From assembly GCF_900094925.1 (NCBI RefSeq), contig NZ_FMAY01000008.1, positions 186,001 to 250,000 on the forward strand: a stretch of DNA of 64,000 nt, in the 5' to 3' direction. The notes under the pieces were generated by a model, which made no database searches, was not told the DNA's origin, and saw only the letters and a program-made list of their open reading frames with translations. A program made the translations under genes and the position numbers. Shown here one piece after another: positions 18,493-27,916 of the stretch (position 1 is the stretch's first letter; every line of letters begins with the position of its first letter). The stretch comes from Kosakonia oryzendophytica (GTDB lineage Bacteria > Pseudomonadota > Gammaproteobacteria > Enterobacterales > Enterobacteriaceae).

Positions 18493-19287
18493 ATGGAAAA
18501 TACCCTCTTTGCCGGCCCTAAAGCCCTGGGCGCTTTTTTGCGCTCGCAGCGGGAAAACACCGCGCCTGCGGATATTGGCTTGCCTGCTCTTGGGCGACGT
18601 CGCACCCGTGGATTACGCCGGGAGGAAGTGGCGCAGCTCAGCGGTATCAGTACCACCTGGTACACCTGGATTGAACAGGGGCGTGACATCGTGGTGTCGC
18701 CGCAAACCCTGTCGAATATCGCCAACGTGCTGAAGATGAAACCCACCGAGCGCAGCTACTTGTTTCATCTGGCCATGCAAAACGATCCGCAGGAAGAACA
18801 GGTCGTCACGGTAGAAAAAGAGGTGTTGGCAACCGTCACTCAGATGACCTGTCCCTGTTATCTGCTGGATTTAACCTGGAATATGCTGGCATGGAATGCG
18901 CCTGCCGAAGCGCTGTTCAGCGGTTGGCTGGACGAAGATCCACAGCCGAATATGATGAGTTTTATGTTCCGCCACCCACTGTCCCGCCAGCTGGTTGCTG
19001 ACTGGGAGAGCCGCGCAAGCCGCATCGTGGCGGAACTGCGTGCAGACGCGATGCACTATCCGCACGATCGGGAGCTCAATAACTTTGTGCAGGGTCTCAG
19101 TCATGACAGTGAGTTATTCCGCGACTTCTGGTCGCGCCAGCAGGTGGTAGTGCGCGAAGGGGGCGAGCGCGTGTTTCATCATCCGCAGCAGGGAGAAGTG
19201 CACTATCGCCAGATGACCTGGCAATTGACCAGCAATCGCTCGATAAAAATGATTATGTTAATGGCAGGATCAGTCGTGCAGAAATAA
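18493..19287 (+). CDS. XRE-family regulator with MmyB-like sensor domain
   Basis: Transcription factor of 264 residues from this start. An N-terminal helix-turn-helix (about 8-80, including RREEVAQLSGISTTWYTWIE) is followed by an MmyB-type PAS-like ligand-binding domain (about 100-260, with WNMLAWNAPAEALF). This architecture is typical of repressors controlling a divergent oxidoreductase or methyltransferase gene. An earlier in-frame ATG at 18457 lies almost at the predicted transcription start, so a leaderless message is possible. Neither ATG has a strong ribosome-binding site. The 18493 start fits the usual family N-terminus better. Confidence 0.87.
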   Translation: MENTLFAGPKALGAFLRSQRENTAPADIGLPALGRRRTRGLRREEVAQLSGISTTWYTWIEQGRDIVVSPQTLSNIANVLKMKPTERSYLFHLAMQNDPQEEQVVTVEKEVLATVTQMTCPCYLLDLTWNMLAWNAPAEALFSGWLDEDPQPNMMSFMFRHPLSRQLVADWESRASRIVAELRADAMHYPHDRELNNFVQGLSHDSELFRDFWSRQQVVVREGGERVFHHPQQGEVHYRQMTWQLTSNRSIKMIMLMAGSVVQK

Positions 19288-19320
19288 AAAAATCAGGCCA
19301 GTAAACTGGCCTGATTTTTA
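19286..19320. terminator. Bidirectional intrinsic terminator
   Basis: TCAGGCCAGT-AA-ACTGGCCTGA, a perfect ten-base-pair stem flanked by A and T runs. It separates the XRE-regulator gene from the convergent cold-shock/YmcF unit and should terminate both. Confidence 0.85.
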
Positions 19321-19509
19321 TTATTTGCGAAAATCCAGTGGTGCCTGAGAGGACTGAACCCACGCGGTGAAATTATTAAATGCAATCATTGTAGATTTGC
19401 AAAAAATACATTTCGCGCCAGCCGGGTTCTTTTCAGTTACATCAAAACTGGAAATCCGGTATTGCGACCCGCTACAGCACGGGCAGCGAAAATGAATACG
19501 GTTCGTAAT
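19321..19509 (-). CDS. ymcF: YmcF/YnfQ-type cold-shock small protein, probable AUU start
   Basis: Small Cys-rich protein of 62 residues, resembling the YmcF/YnfQ small proteins encoded downstream of cspA-family genes in E. coli. Two CxxC-like knuckles (RCPCC near the N-terminus and CIFC in the middle) suggest a zinc ribbon. The family-like sequence begins TNRIHFRCPCC, directly after an ATT codon at 19509-19507. That ATT is preceded by AAGGA overlapping the stop codon of the cold-shock gene, with a seven-base spacer. The only upstream ATG (19539) lies inside the cold-shock gene and would add unrelated residues. Function is unknown; the position implies co-transcription with the cold-shock gene. 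Confidence 0.8.
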   Translation of the reverse strand: MTNRIHFRCPCCSGSQYRISSFDVTEKNPAGAKCIFCKSTMIAFNNFTAWVQSSQAPLDFRK

Positions 19510-19519
19510 TTCTAAATCC

Positions 19520-19735
19520 TTAGCGAACCACAACGACATTTGCAGCCGCCGGGCCTTTCGCACCATTTTCAATGGCGAATTCAACTTCTTGATTTTCTTC
19601 AAGAGTACGGTAGTTATCGCTCTGGATCGCAGAGAAGTGTACGAATACATCTTTGCTGCCATCTTTCGGCGTGATAAAACCGAAGCCTTTCTCAGCGTTG
19701 AACCATTTTACGATACCAGTCATTTTAGCAGACAT
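19520..19735 (-). CDS. CspA-family cold-shock protein
   Basis: RNA chaperone of 71 residues with one cold-shock domain. RNP1 (KGFGFITP) and RNP2 (VFVHFSAI) are intact, and the start [20 protein letters not shown] is very close to CspA/CspG. It ends in VVVVR, unlike CspA itself, so the exact paralogue name is left open. AGAAGGTAACAAG precedes the ATG. It forms a two-gene unit with the YmcF-type small protein, as cspG-ymcF and cspI-ynfQ do in E. coli, to my recollection. Confidence 0.95.
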   Translation of the reverse strand: MSAKMTGIVKWFNAEKGFGFITPKDGSKDVFVHFSAIQSDNYRTLEENQEVEFAIENGAKGPAAANVVVVR

Positions 19736-20021
19736 TCTTGTTACCTTCTGTTTTTTTAGCCTTTTCGGCAGTAATGGTCTGAAGCATTATTTTATTCAGA
19801 GTGTAAAGCGAAGACCCAAAAAGAAGTAGCAAGGAGGTACTTAGAGATGAGAAAGACTTTAGTGAACTGCTGGAGATAATGGTTATCAAACCGACGGTGC
19901 ATTAACGCATGGCTGAAGAAGGGATGCAAGCATTAATTAAAAAATATTTTATTGTCGCCTGCCGCATTGATGGTGCCATCGTGTGAAAAGAAAACGCACC
20001 GGCTCATGCCGGTGCAGATGA
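19736..20021 (-). promoter_or_regulatory. Leader and promoter region of the cold-shock gene
   Basis: About 285 bases without a gene, upstream of the cold-shock gene. CspA-family mRNAs have long structured 5' leaders, and the AT-rich, purine-rich stretch here is a suitable place for one. A canonical cold box was not found by eye, so the leader is assigned by position only. Confidence 0.4.
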
Positions 20022-20294
20022 TTACGCGCGGATATCGTCATATTCGCGTGTATTATCAAACTCATGTTTGGCGAAAGGACACAGCGGAATAATTTTGCGG
20101 TGCTCTGCACGCATTTTTTCTACCACTTTCGCCACCAACTGTTTACCGACACCTTGCCCTTTCAGGCTTTCATCAACATCGGTATGTTCGATAATGCTTA
20201 GGTGCTCGCCGGTGGGAACAAAAACGATTTCCGCTACCTGATTGCCTGCGGCGTCGTTCACGTAAAACTTGTTATGACCTTCCAGAATGTCCAT
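20022..20294 (-). CDS. yjdJ: GNAT-like acetyltransferase YjdJ
   Basis: Small protein of 90 residues matching YjdJ. It has the short GNAT fold typical of the YjdJ/NATD1 group, with the acetyl-CoA loop [15 protein letters not shown] in the middle and CPFAKHEF near the C-terminus. The start at 20294 ([12 protein letters not shown]) matches the known N-terminus; an upstream start at 20306 adds four residues. It follows yjdI by 12 bases, the same pair as in E. coli. Substrate unknown. Confidence 0.92.
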   Translation of the reverse strand: MDILEGHNKFYVNDAAGNQVAEIVFVPTGEHLSIIEHTDVDESLKGQGVGKQLVAKVVEKMRAEHRKIIPLCPFAKHEFDNTREYDDIRA

Positions 20295-20306
20295 GCGTTG
20301 TCTCAC

Positions 20307-20537
20307 TCAGTTATGGCGGTACTTCAAGGCACCGCTCGGGCAGGTATCAATGACGTTCACTACCGTTGCGACATCCACTTCATCGGGGATGATCCACGGC
20401 TTGCGCTTCAGGTTGAACAGCTTTGAACTGCCACGTACGCAATTACCGGCGTGCTGGCAAATGTGGGTATTGAAGTACACATCAATCTTCTCGCCGGTGT
20501 ATACGCGGTAACCCGCATCCAGTAGTTCCTTATCCAT
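20307..20537 (-). CDS. yjdI: Putative Fe-S binding protein YjdI
   Basis: Protein of 76 residues matching YjdI, of the divergent 4Fe-4S mono-cluster family. Conserved cysteines occur in HICQHAGNCVRG and in the C-terminal DTCPSGALKY. It is probably co-transcribed with yjdJ, which begins 12 bases after its stop. Biochemical role unknown. Confidence 0.92.
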   Translation of the reverse strand: MDKELLDAGYRVYTGEKIDVYFNTHICQHAGNCVRGSSKLFNLKRKPWIIPDEVDVATVVNVIDTCPSGALKYRHN

Positions 20538-20613
20538 GACATTGCCTCAATTATTATGTGTGTTGCACAAGTAAGCATAGCCCGGTCATCAGACTACAAG
20601 GTTGTACAGCCTT

Positions 20614-21114
20614 TCAGCAATATCGGCGAATCTGAAAGCCTTCCGCCTCGGTGGGTTCCACAAAGTAGCGCGTGATCTGTTCGAACTGCTCGTCAGTGGC
20701 GGCAAAATCATGCTCACCTGTGGCATTGCGTGCGCGCAGTCGCGCTTTGCAAACGTCATCGCTGACTTGCAAGTAGTGCAACAAATGGTGGGCACCAGAC
20801 TGATCAATAATCTCTTTAAGCCACTGTCGACTGGTCAGCGTATTGGCCGGAAAATCCAGCACCACATTGACGCCCGCCTGGAGTAAAGCAACGACATGCG
20901 GCCTGATGGCCAGTTTTAGCTTTGCAGAATAATGGACATAATCCTGAACACTGTGCAAAACATCGCGAAAAAGAAGCGATAACCAACGATCTTCGCTCAA
21001 CATCACGGTACCAGGCGCTGTCATCAGTTCAGCGGCAAGGGTTGATTTGCCAGAGGCAATCTTGCCGCACAGGATATGCAACATCGGGCGAGCAACGGAA
21101 ACGGGAGCTGTCAT
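20614..21114 (-). CDS. Small P-loop kinase-like ATP-binding protein
   Basis: Predicted ATP-binding protein of 166 residues with a Walker A motif GKIASGKST (17-25) and a lid-like arginine-rich segment CKARLRARN. The overall pattern is that of AAA_33/zeta-toxin-like nucleotide kinases. Neither an antitoxin partner nor a substrate domain is visible, so a toxin role is not supported. The start at 21114 is preceded by GAGGTGA. It may be a phosphotransferase for an antibiotic or metabolite, but this is not determinable here. Confidence 0.8.
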   Translation of the reverse strand: MTAPVSVARPMLHILCGKIASGKSTLAAELMTAPGTVMLSEDRWLSLLFRDVLHSVQDYVHYSAKLKLAIRPHVVALLQAGVNVVLDFPANTLTSRQWLKEIIDQSGAHHLLHYLQVSDDVCKARLRARNATGEHDFAATDEQFEQITRYFVEPTEAEGFQIRRYC

Positions 21115-21311
21115 ACTGAGTCACCTCACAGGTTGTCACCAGTAAGGCTCCCGCCGTACTGGCGGGAAACAGAGATGAACGCTATCCCACCACACGATTT
21201 GCGGTGCGAATAATGCTCATTGCAAACATCAATACGGAATATCTTTTGTTCATGATTTCAACGTAACAGCAATGTCGCCGGGTTGCCAGTATTGCGTTAT
21301 CTCGGCGGCGT

Positions 21312-22205
21312 TTAGCCCGGCCCGTCGCTGCCGGCAGCCAGCAGGGGCACAATCACATCACTAAATGGCGTGGGGATACCGTGTTTTTTGCCGTACCGCT
21401 GTACCACGCCATTACGGATGTCCCATTCCAGAGGGCGCCCCGCCTGGCGGTCTGCAAGAATCGAGGTGCCCAGGTCGGCAGGCGCACGCTGAAAACCGGC
21501 CACAATCTCCTGCGGCACAGCATCCCCTAACGTAGCCCCTTCCGCACGGGCAACCGCGAGGCACTCCTGCAAATAGTCCATCGCCAGTGTGGTGATGTCG
21601 TTGCGCGAGAACATGCCGGCGCGACGCCCTGATAAAACCATTAGCCCGGCAGCTGCATTCTGCAACAGCTTGCGCCACGCAACAGAGATGAAATCGGGAG
21701 AAAGATCAACAGCGCAGCGAGTACCCTGCAATACGGTCTGCACACGTTTCGCGGCTGGCGTATCCGGCAGGGTAAGCCGGGGGGCTGCACGCAACCAGAC
21801 GGAGGCGTCCGGCTCACGCTGCGCGGGAAACCACACGACAGATGGCAGCACTTCGGCCCCCGCCACGTACGGCGTAATTTGCGCTTTTTGCTCCACGCCG
21901 TTTTGCAGTGCGCACACCACGGTATTTTCATTGCACAGCACCTTCAGCCACGCCGCACTTGCCGCCAGTTGCGTGGTTTTGGTCGCCACAAAAACCAGAT
22001 CAAACGGCTGGTGAATGTCGCCCGGTTCAGTCAGCACCGGACCGGGTACCACAATATGTTCGTTATCGACACGCAAGATCAGCTGCGGGTGCGCCGTACG
22101 CCCGCACACCGTGGGCGTACGCCCGACTTCATGCAACGCCGCCACAATCGTGGTTCCGATTGCGCCAGGACCAATAAGGGCGACGCTGGGGTTATCTGAC
22201 ACCAT
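21312..22205 (-). CDS. Ketopantoate reductase family oxidoreductase (PanE-like)
   Basis: Predicted NADPH-dependent 2-dehydropantoate 2-reductase family enzyme of 297 residues. The N-terminal Rossmann motif GPGAIGTT (residues 10-17), FVATKTTQL and CALQNGVE are family hallmarks. The C-terminal domain has WRKLLQNAAAG with the expected Lys/Asn. The start at 22205 (MVSDNPSVALIGPG) places the nucleotide loop correctly; an upstream start at 22271 does not. True panE lies elsewhere in enterobacteria, so this is likely a paralogue with an unknown substrate. Confidence 0.85.
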   Translation of the reverse strand: MVSDNPSVALIGPGAIGTTIVAALHEVGRTPTVCGRTAHPQLILRVDNEHIVVPGPVLTEPGDIHQPFDLVFVATKTTQLAASAAWLKVLCNENTVVCALQNGVEQKAQITPYVAGAEVLPSVVWFPAQREPDASVWLRAAPRLTLPDTPAAKRVQTVLQGTRCAVDLSPDFISVAWRKLLQNAAAGLMVLSGRRAGMFSRNDITTLAMDYLQECLAVARAEGATLGDAVPQEIVAGFQRAPADLGTSILADRQAGRPLEWDIRNGVVQRYGKKHGIPTPFSDVIVPLLAAGSDGPG

Positions 22206-22465
22206 CTCACTCTCCTGATTATCACGTGCCGCCCCGATAGCGGCAGTCATCACACACACTATGATACGCACTGAAGTCGATCACAAATGTGTCAATAAAA
22301 GAAACAGTGCTGTTTTGTGCGAATCGTTCGGTAAGAGCAGAGAAGAGGCGTTTTCATCCGGCAATGGGGATAATAAGACAAACGGGATACGTAAGATGCT
22401 TCGTAGTGGGAGTGACATCCGCGAGCCTGGGTAATCACAGGCTCGCGTTAATGACTCGATGGGGA

Positions 22466-24010
22466 TTACCTGCCGGTATTAAAGAAAGCGACGGTCTCCG
22501 TCAGACGCCGGGTTTGCTCTTCCAGCGCACTTGCCGCTGATACCGCCTGCTGCACCAGCGCGGTGTTTTGCTGCGTCACCGCATCAATTTGAACAATCGC
22601 TTCGTTAACATGGCTGATCCCTTTGCTCTGTTCGTCGGTGGCAACGGAGATTTCCGACATGATATCTGACACACGTTTCACCGCGACAATCATCTCATCG
22701 ATGTTGTTACCGGCAAGTTTGATCTGCGATGAACCGTTATTGACCCGCTCAACGGACTCTTCCACCAGGCCTTTTATCTCCTGCGCCGCCTGAGAGCTGC
22801 GTAATGACAGACTGCGCACTTCACCGGCGACAACGGCGAACCCTCGTCCCTGTTCACCGGCTCTTGCCGCTTCAACCGCCGCATTCAGCGCCAGGATATT
22901 GGTCTGGAACGCGATACCGTTAACCACTTCAATAATGCTGGCAATTTTCCCGGCGCTTTCAGAAATGCCATTCATGGTGTCATTCATGCCTTGCATCACC
23001 ACGCCGCCGCGCGAAGCAATATCCACTGCTTCACTCGCCAGTTTGCGCGCCTGCCCGGCGTTTTCCGCATTTTGTTTTACGGCTGCGGTGATCTCTTCCA
23101 TGCTGGAGGAAGTTCTTTCCAGCGACATGGCTTGCTGTTCAGAATGCGAAGCAATCTCCTGGTTTCCGGCGACAATGTCATGGGTGCTGGTGTTGATGAT
23201 CTCCGCGCCATCACGGATATCTTCAATTACCGCAGTCAGTTGCTCTCGCATCACCCCCATTTCGTGGATCAGGCTTGAACTGTCGCCCGCTTTTTTATTT
23301 ACCGGATGAGAGAGATCCCCGGCGGCAATTCGCGCTGCCACATCTGCGGCATAACGTGGCTCGCCCCCCAGAGTCCGTAGTGTACCCCGGTTAATCAGGT
23401 AGACGAGGATCGAGAGCAGAATGCTGATCGCCGCAAACTCAATGAGATTCTGGTAGAGCGACACCAGAAAGGCTTCATCAATATCATCAACATACAGCCC
23501 GGTGGTAATGATCCAGCCCCAGGGTGCCCACGGAATGTTGTAAGCAATTTTCGGTTGCGCTTTCGTCTCACCCGGGCGGGGGAAAACGTAAGCGGTATAA
23601 CCGGCATGATTACCCTGCGTTACTGACACCATATCCCGGAAAATATAAACCCCGTTGGCATCGGCAATATCCGGCCCTTTGCCAATCAGTTTGGCATTGA
23701 TCGGGTGCATAATGACCTGCGCCTGATTATTCACGATCGTGAAATAACCGGTTTCACCATAGCGCAGATCCTTAATTAATTGAGTGGCGCGCTGTTGTGC
23801 TTCCGCTTGTGAAATCAATCCCTTATCAGCCATGTCAGCCTGCGTTTTCACGATGCTGAGGGCCAGTTGCGAAACATGCAGTAACTCGTTTTTCCGCAGT
23901 GTCAGTTGGTCGTCTTTGACCGTCAGGGAACCGTAGAGCAGTGTTCCAGCCAGGCACAATAGCGCTACGATGAGAGGGAGCCAAAGTTTTTGCGCAAGAG
24001 ATAGTTTCAT
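22466..24010 (-). CDS. Methyl-accepting chemotaxis protein with single Cache domain
   Basis: Chemoreceptor of 514 residues. It has a TM segment at about 8-32, a periplasmic single-Cache (sCache_2-like) sensor at about 35-185 (with GETGYFTIVN and PWGWIITTGLYVDDI), a second TM at about 190-210, HAMP at about 212-265, and the cytoplasmic signalling hairpin with the tip EIVNGIAFQTNILALNAAVE. It ends TVAFFNTGR and lacks the C-terminal NWETF-type pentapeptide that tethers CheR/CheB. The ligand is unknown; Cache receptors of this type often sense small carboxylates. A FliA-type promoter upstream supports co-expression with flagella. Confidence 0.93.
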   Translation of the reverse strand: MKLSLAQKLWLPLIVALLCLAGTLLYGSLTVKDDQLTLRKNELLHVSQLALSIVKTQADMADKGLISQAEAQQRATQLIKDLRYGETGYFTIVNNQAQVIMHPINAKLIGKGPDIADANGVYIFRDMVSVTQGNHAGYTAYVFPRPGETKAQPKIAYNIPWAPWGWIITTGLYVDDIDEAFLVSLYQNLIEFAAISILLSILVYLINRGTLRTLGGEPRYAADVAARIAAGDLSHPVNKKAGDSSSLIHEMGVMREQLTAVIEDIRDGAEIINTSTHDIVAGNQEIASHSEQQAMSLERTSSSMEEITAAVKQNAENAGQARKLASEAVDIASRGGVVMQGMNDTMNGISESAGKIASIIEVVNGIAFQTNILALNAAVEAARAGEQGRGFAVVAGEVRSLSLRSSQAAQEIKGLVEESVERVNNGSSQIKLAGNNIDEMIVAVKRVSDIMSEISVATDEQSKGISHVNEAIVQIDAVTQQNTALVQQAVSAASALEEQTRRLTETVAFFNTGR

Positions 24011-24077
24011 GGCAGGAGTACCTATTGTTGTTTTATATGGCGGGTACAGCATCGGCCGTAGGGTTTCAGACCGCGCC

Positions 24078-24112
24078 TTATCTCTTTATCGGAAAGAGAT
24101 AACAGCGGGTTA
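24078..24112 (-). promoter_or_regulatory. FliA (sigma-28) promoter with overlapping inverted repeat
   Basis: On the minus strand TAAC (24112-24109), 15 bases, then TCCGATAA (24093-24086) matches the sigma-28 consensus TAAA-N15-GCCGATAA at 10 of 12 positions, about 75 bases before the chemoreceptor start. The -10 element sits within a perfect ten-base inverted repeat, 24078-24087 and 24093-24102. Confidence 0.65.
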
Positions 24113-24350
24113 ATCGATAGAAGTGATATATATATTCTTCTTAACCGCTTTTGGGTTATTAAAAATTTAACCAATTAATAACTAACGCGTTATTTTTCGT
24201 CAGATTAATTAACCTTTTGAATATCTTTGTATAAAGTCGAGCGTGATCACAATAATGCGCAGGAAGGCGCGAGAAGCGGAAGACGACGAATTCCTGTGAG
24301 GAAGTTATACAGGGAAACACCATGCATGATGCAGGATCATCGAGGAATCT
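24103..24350. other. Spacer between chemoreceptor promoter and ars operon end
   Basis: AT-rich DNA, including an ATATATAT tract near 24127, with no supported gene. It separates the chemoreceptor promoter from the 3' end of arsC. Nothing further recognised. Confidence 0.4.
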
Positions 24351-24366
24351 GGGGGCGGTTGCCCCC
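24351..24366 (-). terminator. GC-rich hairpin after arsC
   Basis: GGGGGC-GGTT-GCCCCC lies eight bases beyond the arsC stop. The six-base-pair stem is strong but no U run follows it on the minus strand, so it may protect the mRNA end rather than terminate. Confidence 0.4.
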
Positions 24367-24373
24367 GTCATCG

Positions 24374-24799
24374 TTATTTCAGGCGTTTACCTGCACCATC
24401 AACAACCTGCTCGCCATCTTCTTTTACAAAAGCGCCTTTTTGCGCATCCGGAAGAATATCCAGCACAACCTCAGACGGGCGGCACAGGCGTGTTCCGCGT
24501 GGAGTCACGACAATCGGACGGTTAATCAGGATGGGATGTTGCAACATAAAATCGATTAACTGATCGTCCGTGAATTTATCTTCCGCAAGATTCAGCTCTT
24601 CGTAGGGCTCAACGTTTTTACGCAGCAGAGCCCGTACTGAAATCCTCATATCTTCGATAAGTTTAACCAGCTCATCGCGCGACGGCGGAGTCTCCAGATA
24701 ATGAATAATTGTCGGTTCAGTGCCGCTGTTGCGGATCATCTCCAGTGTATTACGCGACGTACCGCAGGCCGGGTTGTGGTAAATGGTGATGTTGCTCAT
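24374..24799 (-). CDS. arsC: Glutaredoxin-dependent arsenate reductase ArsC
   Basis: Reduces arsenate to arsenite using glutathione and glutaredoxin so that ArsB can export it. At 141 residues it has the size of plasmid R773 ArsC. Catalytic Cys12 is in HNPACGTSRNT, and the arginine-containing RPIVVTPRGTRLCRPSE region forms the oxyanion site. It begins 12 bases after arsB and is the last gene of the operon. Confidence 0.96.
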   Translation of the reverse strand: MSNITIYHNPACGTSRNTLEMIRNSGTEPTIIHYLETPPSRDELVKLIEDMRISVRALLRKNVEPYEELNLAEDKFTDDQLIDFMLQHPILINRPIVVTPRGTRLCRPSEVVLDILPDAQKGAFVKEDGEQVVDGAGKRLK

Positions 24800-24811
24800 A
24801 TCAGTATCTCA

Positions 24812-26101
24812 TTACAAAGTGAAAGAGAGACGTAGCGCCAGCGCGGCCAGCGTTACAAACAGCACAGGCAACGTCATGATAATCCCGGTACGGAAATAGT
24901 AGCCCCAGGTGATCGTCATCGTCTTCTGTGAAAGTACGTGCAGCCAGAGCAGCGTTGCCAGGCTACCAATCGGTGTAATCTTTGGCCCCAGGTCACAGCC
25001 AATGACGTTGGCATAAATCATTGCCTCTTTGACCACACCAGATGCCGAGCTGCCATCAATAGACAATGCGCCTACCAACACGGTGGGCATATTGTTCATG
25101 ATGGAGGAGAGGAATGCGGTCAGGAACCCTGTTCCCAGCGTCGCTGCCCAGAGGCCTTTTTCCGCCAATATGTTCAGCACACCGGAGAGATATTCCGTTA
25201 GCCCGGCGTTGCGCAAGCCATAAACCACCAGATACATTCCGAGCGAGAAAATCACAATCTGCCAGGGCGCACCTCTTAATACCTTGCCGGTGTTAATGGC
25301 ATGACCACGCTTTGCAACGGCAAACAAAATCACGGCCCCCACTGCCGCAATCGCGCTCACCGGAATACCGAGCGGTTCCAGCACAAAAAAGCCAATCAGC
25401 AGAAGGAGTAAGACTATCCAGCCGGTTTTGAACGTAGCCAGATCTTTAATGGCTTTTGTTGGTGTCTTAAGGAGAGTCAGATCGTAAGTCGGCGGGATAT
25501 CTTTGCGAAAGAAGAGATGCAACATTACCAGCGTGGCAACAATGGCGGCGATATCAACTGGCACCATCACCGACGCATATTCAGTGAACCCCAGGTCAAA
25601 GAAGTCTGCTGAAACGATATTCACCAGGTTCGACACAATCAGCGGCAGGCTGGCCGTATCGGCAATAAACCCGGCGGCCATCACGAAGGCCAGCGTTGTG
25701 CCTTTGCTGAACCCTAATGCCAGCAGCATAGCAATCACGATCGGTGTAAGGATTAACGCTGCGCCATCGTTAGCAAACAATGCCGCTACCGCTGCGCCGA
25801 GCAGGACGATGTACGTGAACAACAGGCGCCCCCGCCCCTTCCCCCAACGGGAAACGTGCAGTGCGGCCCATTCAAAAAATCCCGATTCATCAAGCAGTAG
25901 GCTGATAATAATGACCGCAATAAACGTGGCGGTCGCATTCCAGACGATATTCCACACCACGGGAATATCCCCCACATGTACCACACCGGAAACCAGCGCC
26001 AGTATCGCACCCAGCGTCGCGCTCCAGCCAATCCCTAACCCCTTCGGCTGCCAGATAACCAGAACAATGGTCAGGACAAAAATAGCGCCTGCCAGTAACA
26101 T
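24812..26101 (-). CDS. arsB: Arsenite efflux membrane protein ArsB
   Basis: Inner-membrane arsenite/antimonite exporter of 429 residues with about twelve hydrophobic segments. It begins [20 protein letters not shown], typical of ArsB. It works alone as an As(OH)3/H+ antiporter or with the ArsA ATPase as a pump. The loop [13 protein letters not shown] and the C-terminal [17 protein letters not shown] are conserved. It lies between arsA (46-base gap) and arsC. Confidence 0.96.
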   Translation of the reverse strand: MLLAGAIFVLTIVLVIWQPKGLGIGWSATLGAILALVSGVVHVGDIPVVWNIVWNATATFIAVIIISLLLDESGFFEWAALHVSRWGKGRGRLLFTYIVLLGAAVAALFANDGAALILTPIVIAMLLALGFSKGTTLAFVMAAGFIADTASLPLIVSNLVNIVSADFFDLGFTEYASVMVPVDIAAIVATLVMLHLFFRKDIPPTYDLTLLKTPTKAIKDLATFKTGWIVLLLLLIGFFVLEPLGIPVSAIAAVGAVILFAVAKRGHAINTGKVLRGAPWQIVIFSLGMYLVVYGLRNAGLTEYLSGVLNILAEKGLWAATLGTGFLTAFLSSIMNNMPTVLVGALSIDGSSASGVVKEAMIYANVIGCDLGPKITPIGSLATLLWLHVLSQKTMTITWGYYFRTGIIMTLPVLFVTLAALALRLSFTL

Positions 26102-26147
26102 ACATCCTCCTGAAAGGGCGACGCTGCCGCCCTGTATATCCCCAAAA

Positions 26148-27899
26148 TTAACCCACTAATTCCCTGAGTTTTTCGATGCCCGCAGGCTCACACGCCCGTA
26201 CCGGAACAAGCGCTATACGTTTAGCGTGCTGCCGCCTGACGGCTTCAATCTGAGGGAGCTCCTGCCGGGCGCGCTGGCAAAGCAGGGGTGAGTGAGTCTC
26301 TGCAATGGAAAGGCTGTTGTTGATAATCCATCCCCAGGGATGAATCCCCGCCCTTTCAAGATCGGCCTGCAAATTTGCCGCCTCCAACACAGGGGTCGTT
26401 TCAGGAAGCGTGACCAGTAGCACTTTGGTGCGATCAGGGTCCTGAAGCTGCATCATCGGCGTGGTGAAATGGCCTTTATCGCCCATTTTTCTCGCAATCT
26501 CACGGTGATACGCACCGGTAGCATCAAGCAGTAATAGCGTATGCCCGGTAGGTGCCGTATCCATCACTACAAACCGCTTACCCGCCTCCCGGATCACCCT
26601 GGAAAATGCCTGGAACACGGCAATTTCTTCAGTACAAGGAGAGCGTAAATCCTCTTCCAGCAGCCGTTTCCCCGCGTCATCCAGATCCTTACCCTTCGTC
26701 TCAAGGACATGCTGGCGATAGCGTTCGGTTTCGTCGTGCGGGTTGATCCTGCTGACCTGCAGGTTACTCAGGCTACCGTTGAGTGTTGCGCTGAGATGCG
26801 CAGCAGGATCGGAGGTGGTGAGATGCACATCAAATCCCCTGTCCGCTAAACTGACGGCGATAGCCGCCGCCATCGTCGTTTTCCCCACGCCGCCTTTTCC
26901 CATCAGCATAATCAGACCGTGTGTAGTGCGCGCGATTTCATCCACCAGGCCGGAAAGCGACTCGTACTCAGGTTTGGGGAGAATGTGCGTTTCCGTAAAC
27001 GATGCTGACTCAAAACGGGGTTCGAATAGCCGCTTCAACGCGGACACACCCACCATGTTCACCGGCTGAAGAAATAAGGTGTCTGTCGGCAGCGCAGATA
27101 AACCCGCCGGAAGGTTAGCCAGTGCCGCCTGCTCCCGTTGCCATATCGCAGCCGCTAAGGCGTCACTTTCTGTTTCGGTTTCAGGCAGCACACCGTTAAT
27201 AACCAGGTATTGATTTTTAAGGCCAAGCGTTGCCAGCTCGTCATGTGTGCGGGCCACTTCCTGCAGCGTTGATTTTTGCAGTCGTGCAACCAGCACAAGG
27301 CGGGTACGTTCGGGATCAGATAACGCCTCAACCGCATGTGCATATTGCTCACGTTGCTTTTCCAGCCCGGCCATCGGGCCGAGGCAGGAAGCCCCCTCCG
27401 GGTTACTGTCAATGAAGCTGCTCCAGGCTCCGGGAAGCTGGAGAAGACGGATGGTGTGACCTGTCGGCGCAGTATCAAAAATAATGTGATCAAAACGGGT
27501 CAGCAGAGAAGCGTCTGTCAATAAACCCGTGAACTCATCAAATGCCGCAATCTCTGTCGTGCATGCTCCCGACAGTTGCTCGCTGATACTGTTAACAACG
27601 TCATCAGGCAGAAGACCCTTGATAGGATCCACGATTCTGGCCCGGTATTGCTGAGCCGCATCCTGTGGATCGATCTCCAGCGCGGAAAGTCCGGGAACGG
27701 CTGCCACAGGGTGAATAGTGTTACCGATAGTCTGATCGAACACCTGACCAACATTGGAGGCAGGGTCGGTGCTGACCAGCAGAACCCGTTTGCCCTGCCC
27801 TGCCAGGCGGATGGCCGTTGCGCAGGAAATGGACGTTTTCCCCACGCCTCCCTTCCCGGTGAAAAACAGGTAAGGCGGGATACGCTGTAAAAATTTCAT
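26148..27899 (-). CDS. arsA: Arsenite-stimulated ATPase ArsA
   Basis: Soluble ATPase that energises ArsB. The 583-residue protein is an internal duplication, each half with a P-loop: GKGGVGKTS (residues 15-23) and GKGGVGKTT in the second half (about residue 330). Each half also has the signature DTAPTGHT. The metalloid-binding cysteines appear as SGACTTE in the first half and SPCTEE in the second. The start at 27899 ([12 protein letters not shown]) follows GGAGGACAT; an upstream start at 27914 is less likely. Gene order arsD-arsA matches the plasmid-type operon. Confidence 0.96.
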   Translation of the reverse strand: MKFLQRIPPYLFFTGKGGVGKTSISCATAIRLAGQGKRVLLVSTDPASNVGQVFDQTIGNTIHPVAAVPGLSALEIDPQDAAQQYRARIVDPIKGLLPDDVVNSISEQLSGACTTEIAAFDEFTGLLTDASLLTRFDHIIFDTAPTGHTIRLLQLPGAWSSFIDSNPEGASCLGPMAGLEKQREQYAHAVEALSDPERTRLVLVARLQKSTLQEVARTHDELATLGLKNQYLVINGVLPETETESDALAAAIWQREQAALANLPAGLSALPTDTLFLQPVNMVGVSALKRLFEPRFESASFTETHILPKPEYESLSGLVDEIARTTHGLIMLMGKGGVGKTTMAAAIAVSLADRGFDVHLTTSDPAAHLSATLNGSLSNLQVSRINPHDETERYRQHVLETKGKDLDDAGKRLLEEDLRSPCTEEIAVFQAFSRVIREAGKRFVVMDTAPTGHTLLLLDATGAYHREIARKMGDKGHFTTPMMQLQDPDRTKVLLVTLPETTPVLEAANLQADLERAGIHPWGWIINNSLSIAETHSPLLCQRARQELPQIEAVRRQHAKRIALVPVRACEPAGIEKLRELVG

Positions 27900-27916
27900 A
27901 TGTCCTCCTGACATAT

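Noticed and set aside
19321..19539. ATG at 19539 as start of the YmcF-type protein
   Set aside because: It lies inside the cold-shock gene and adds ten residues unlike the family; the ATT at 19509 has the better ribosome-binding site and gives the usual 62 residues.
20614..21114. Zeta-type toxin
   Set aside because: Only a P-loop kinase core is visible and no antitoxin gene adjoins it.
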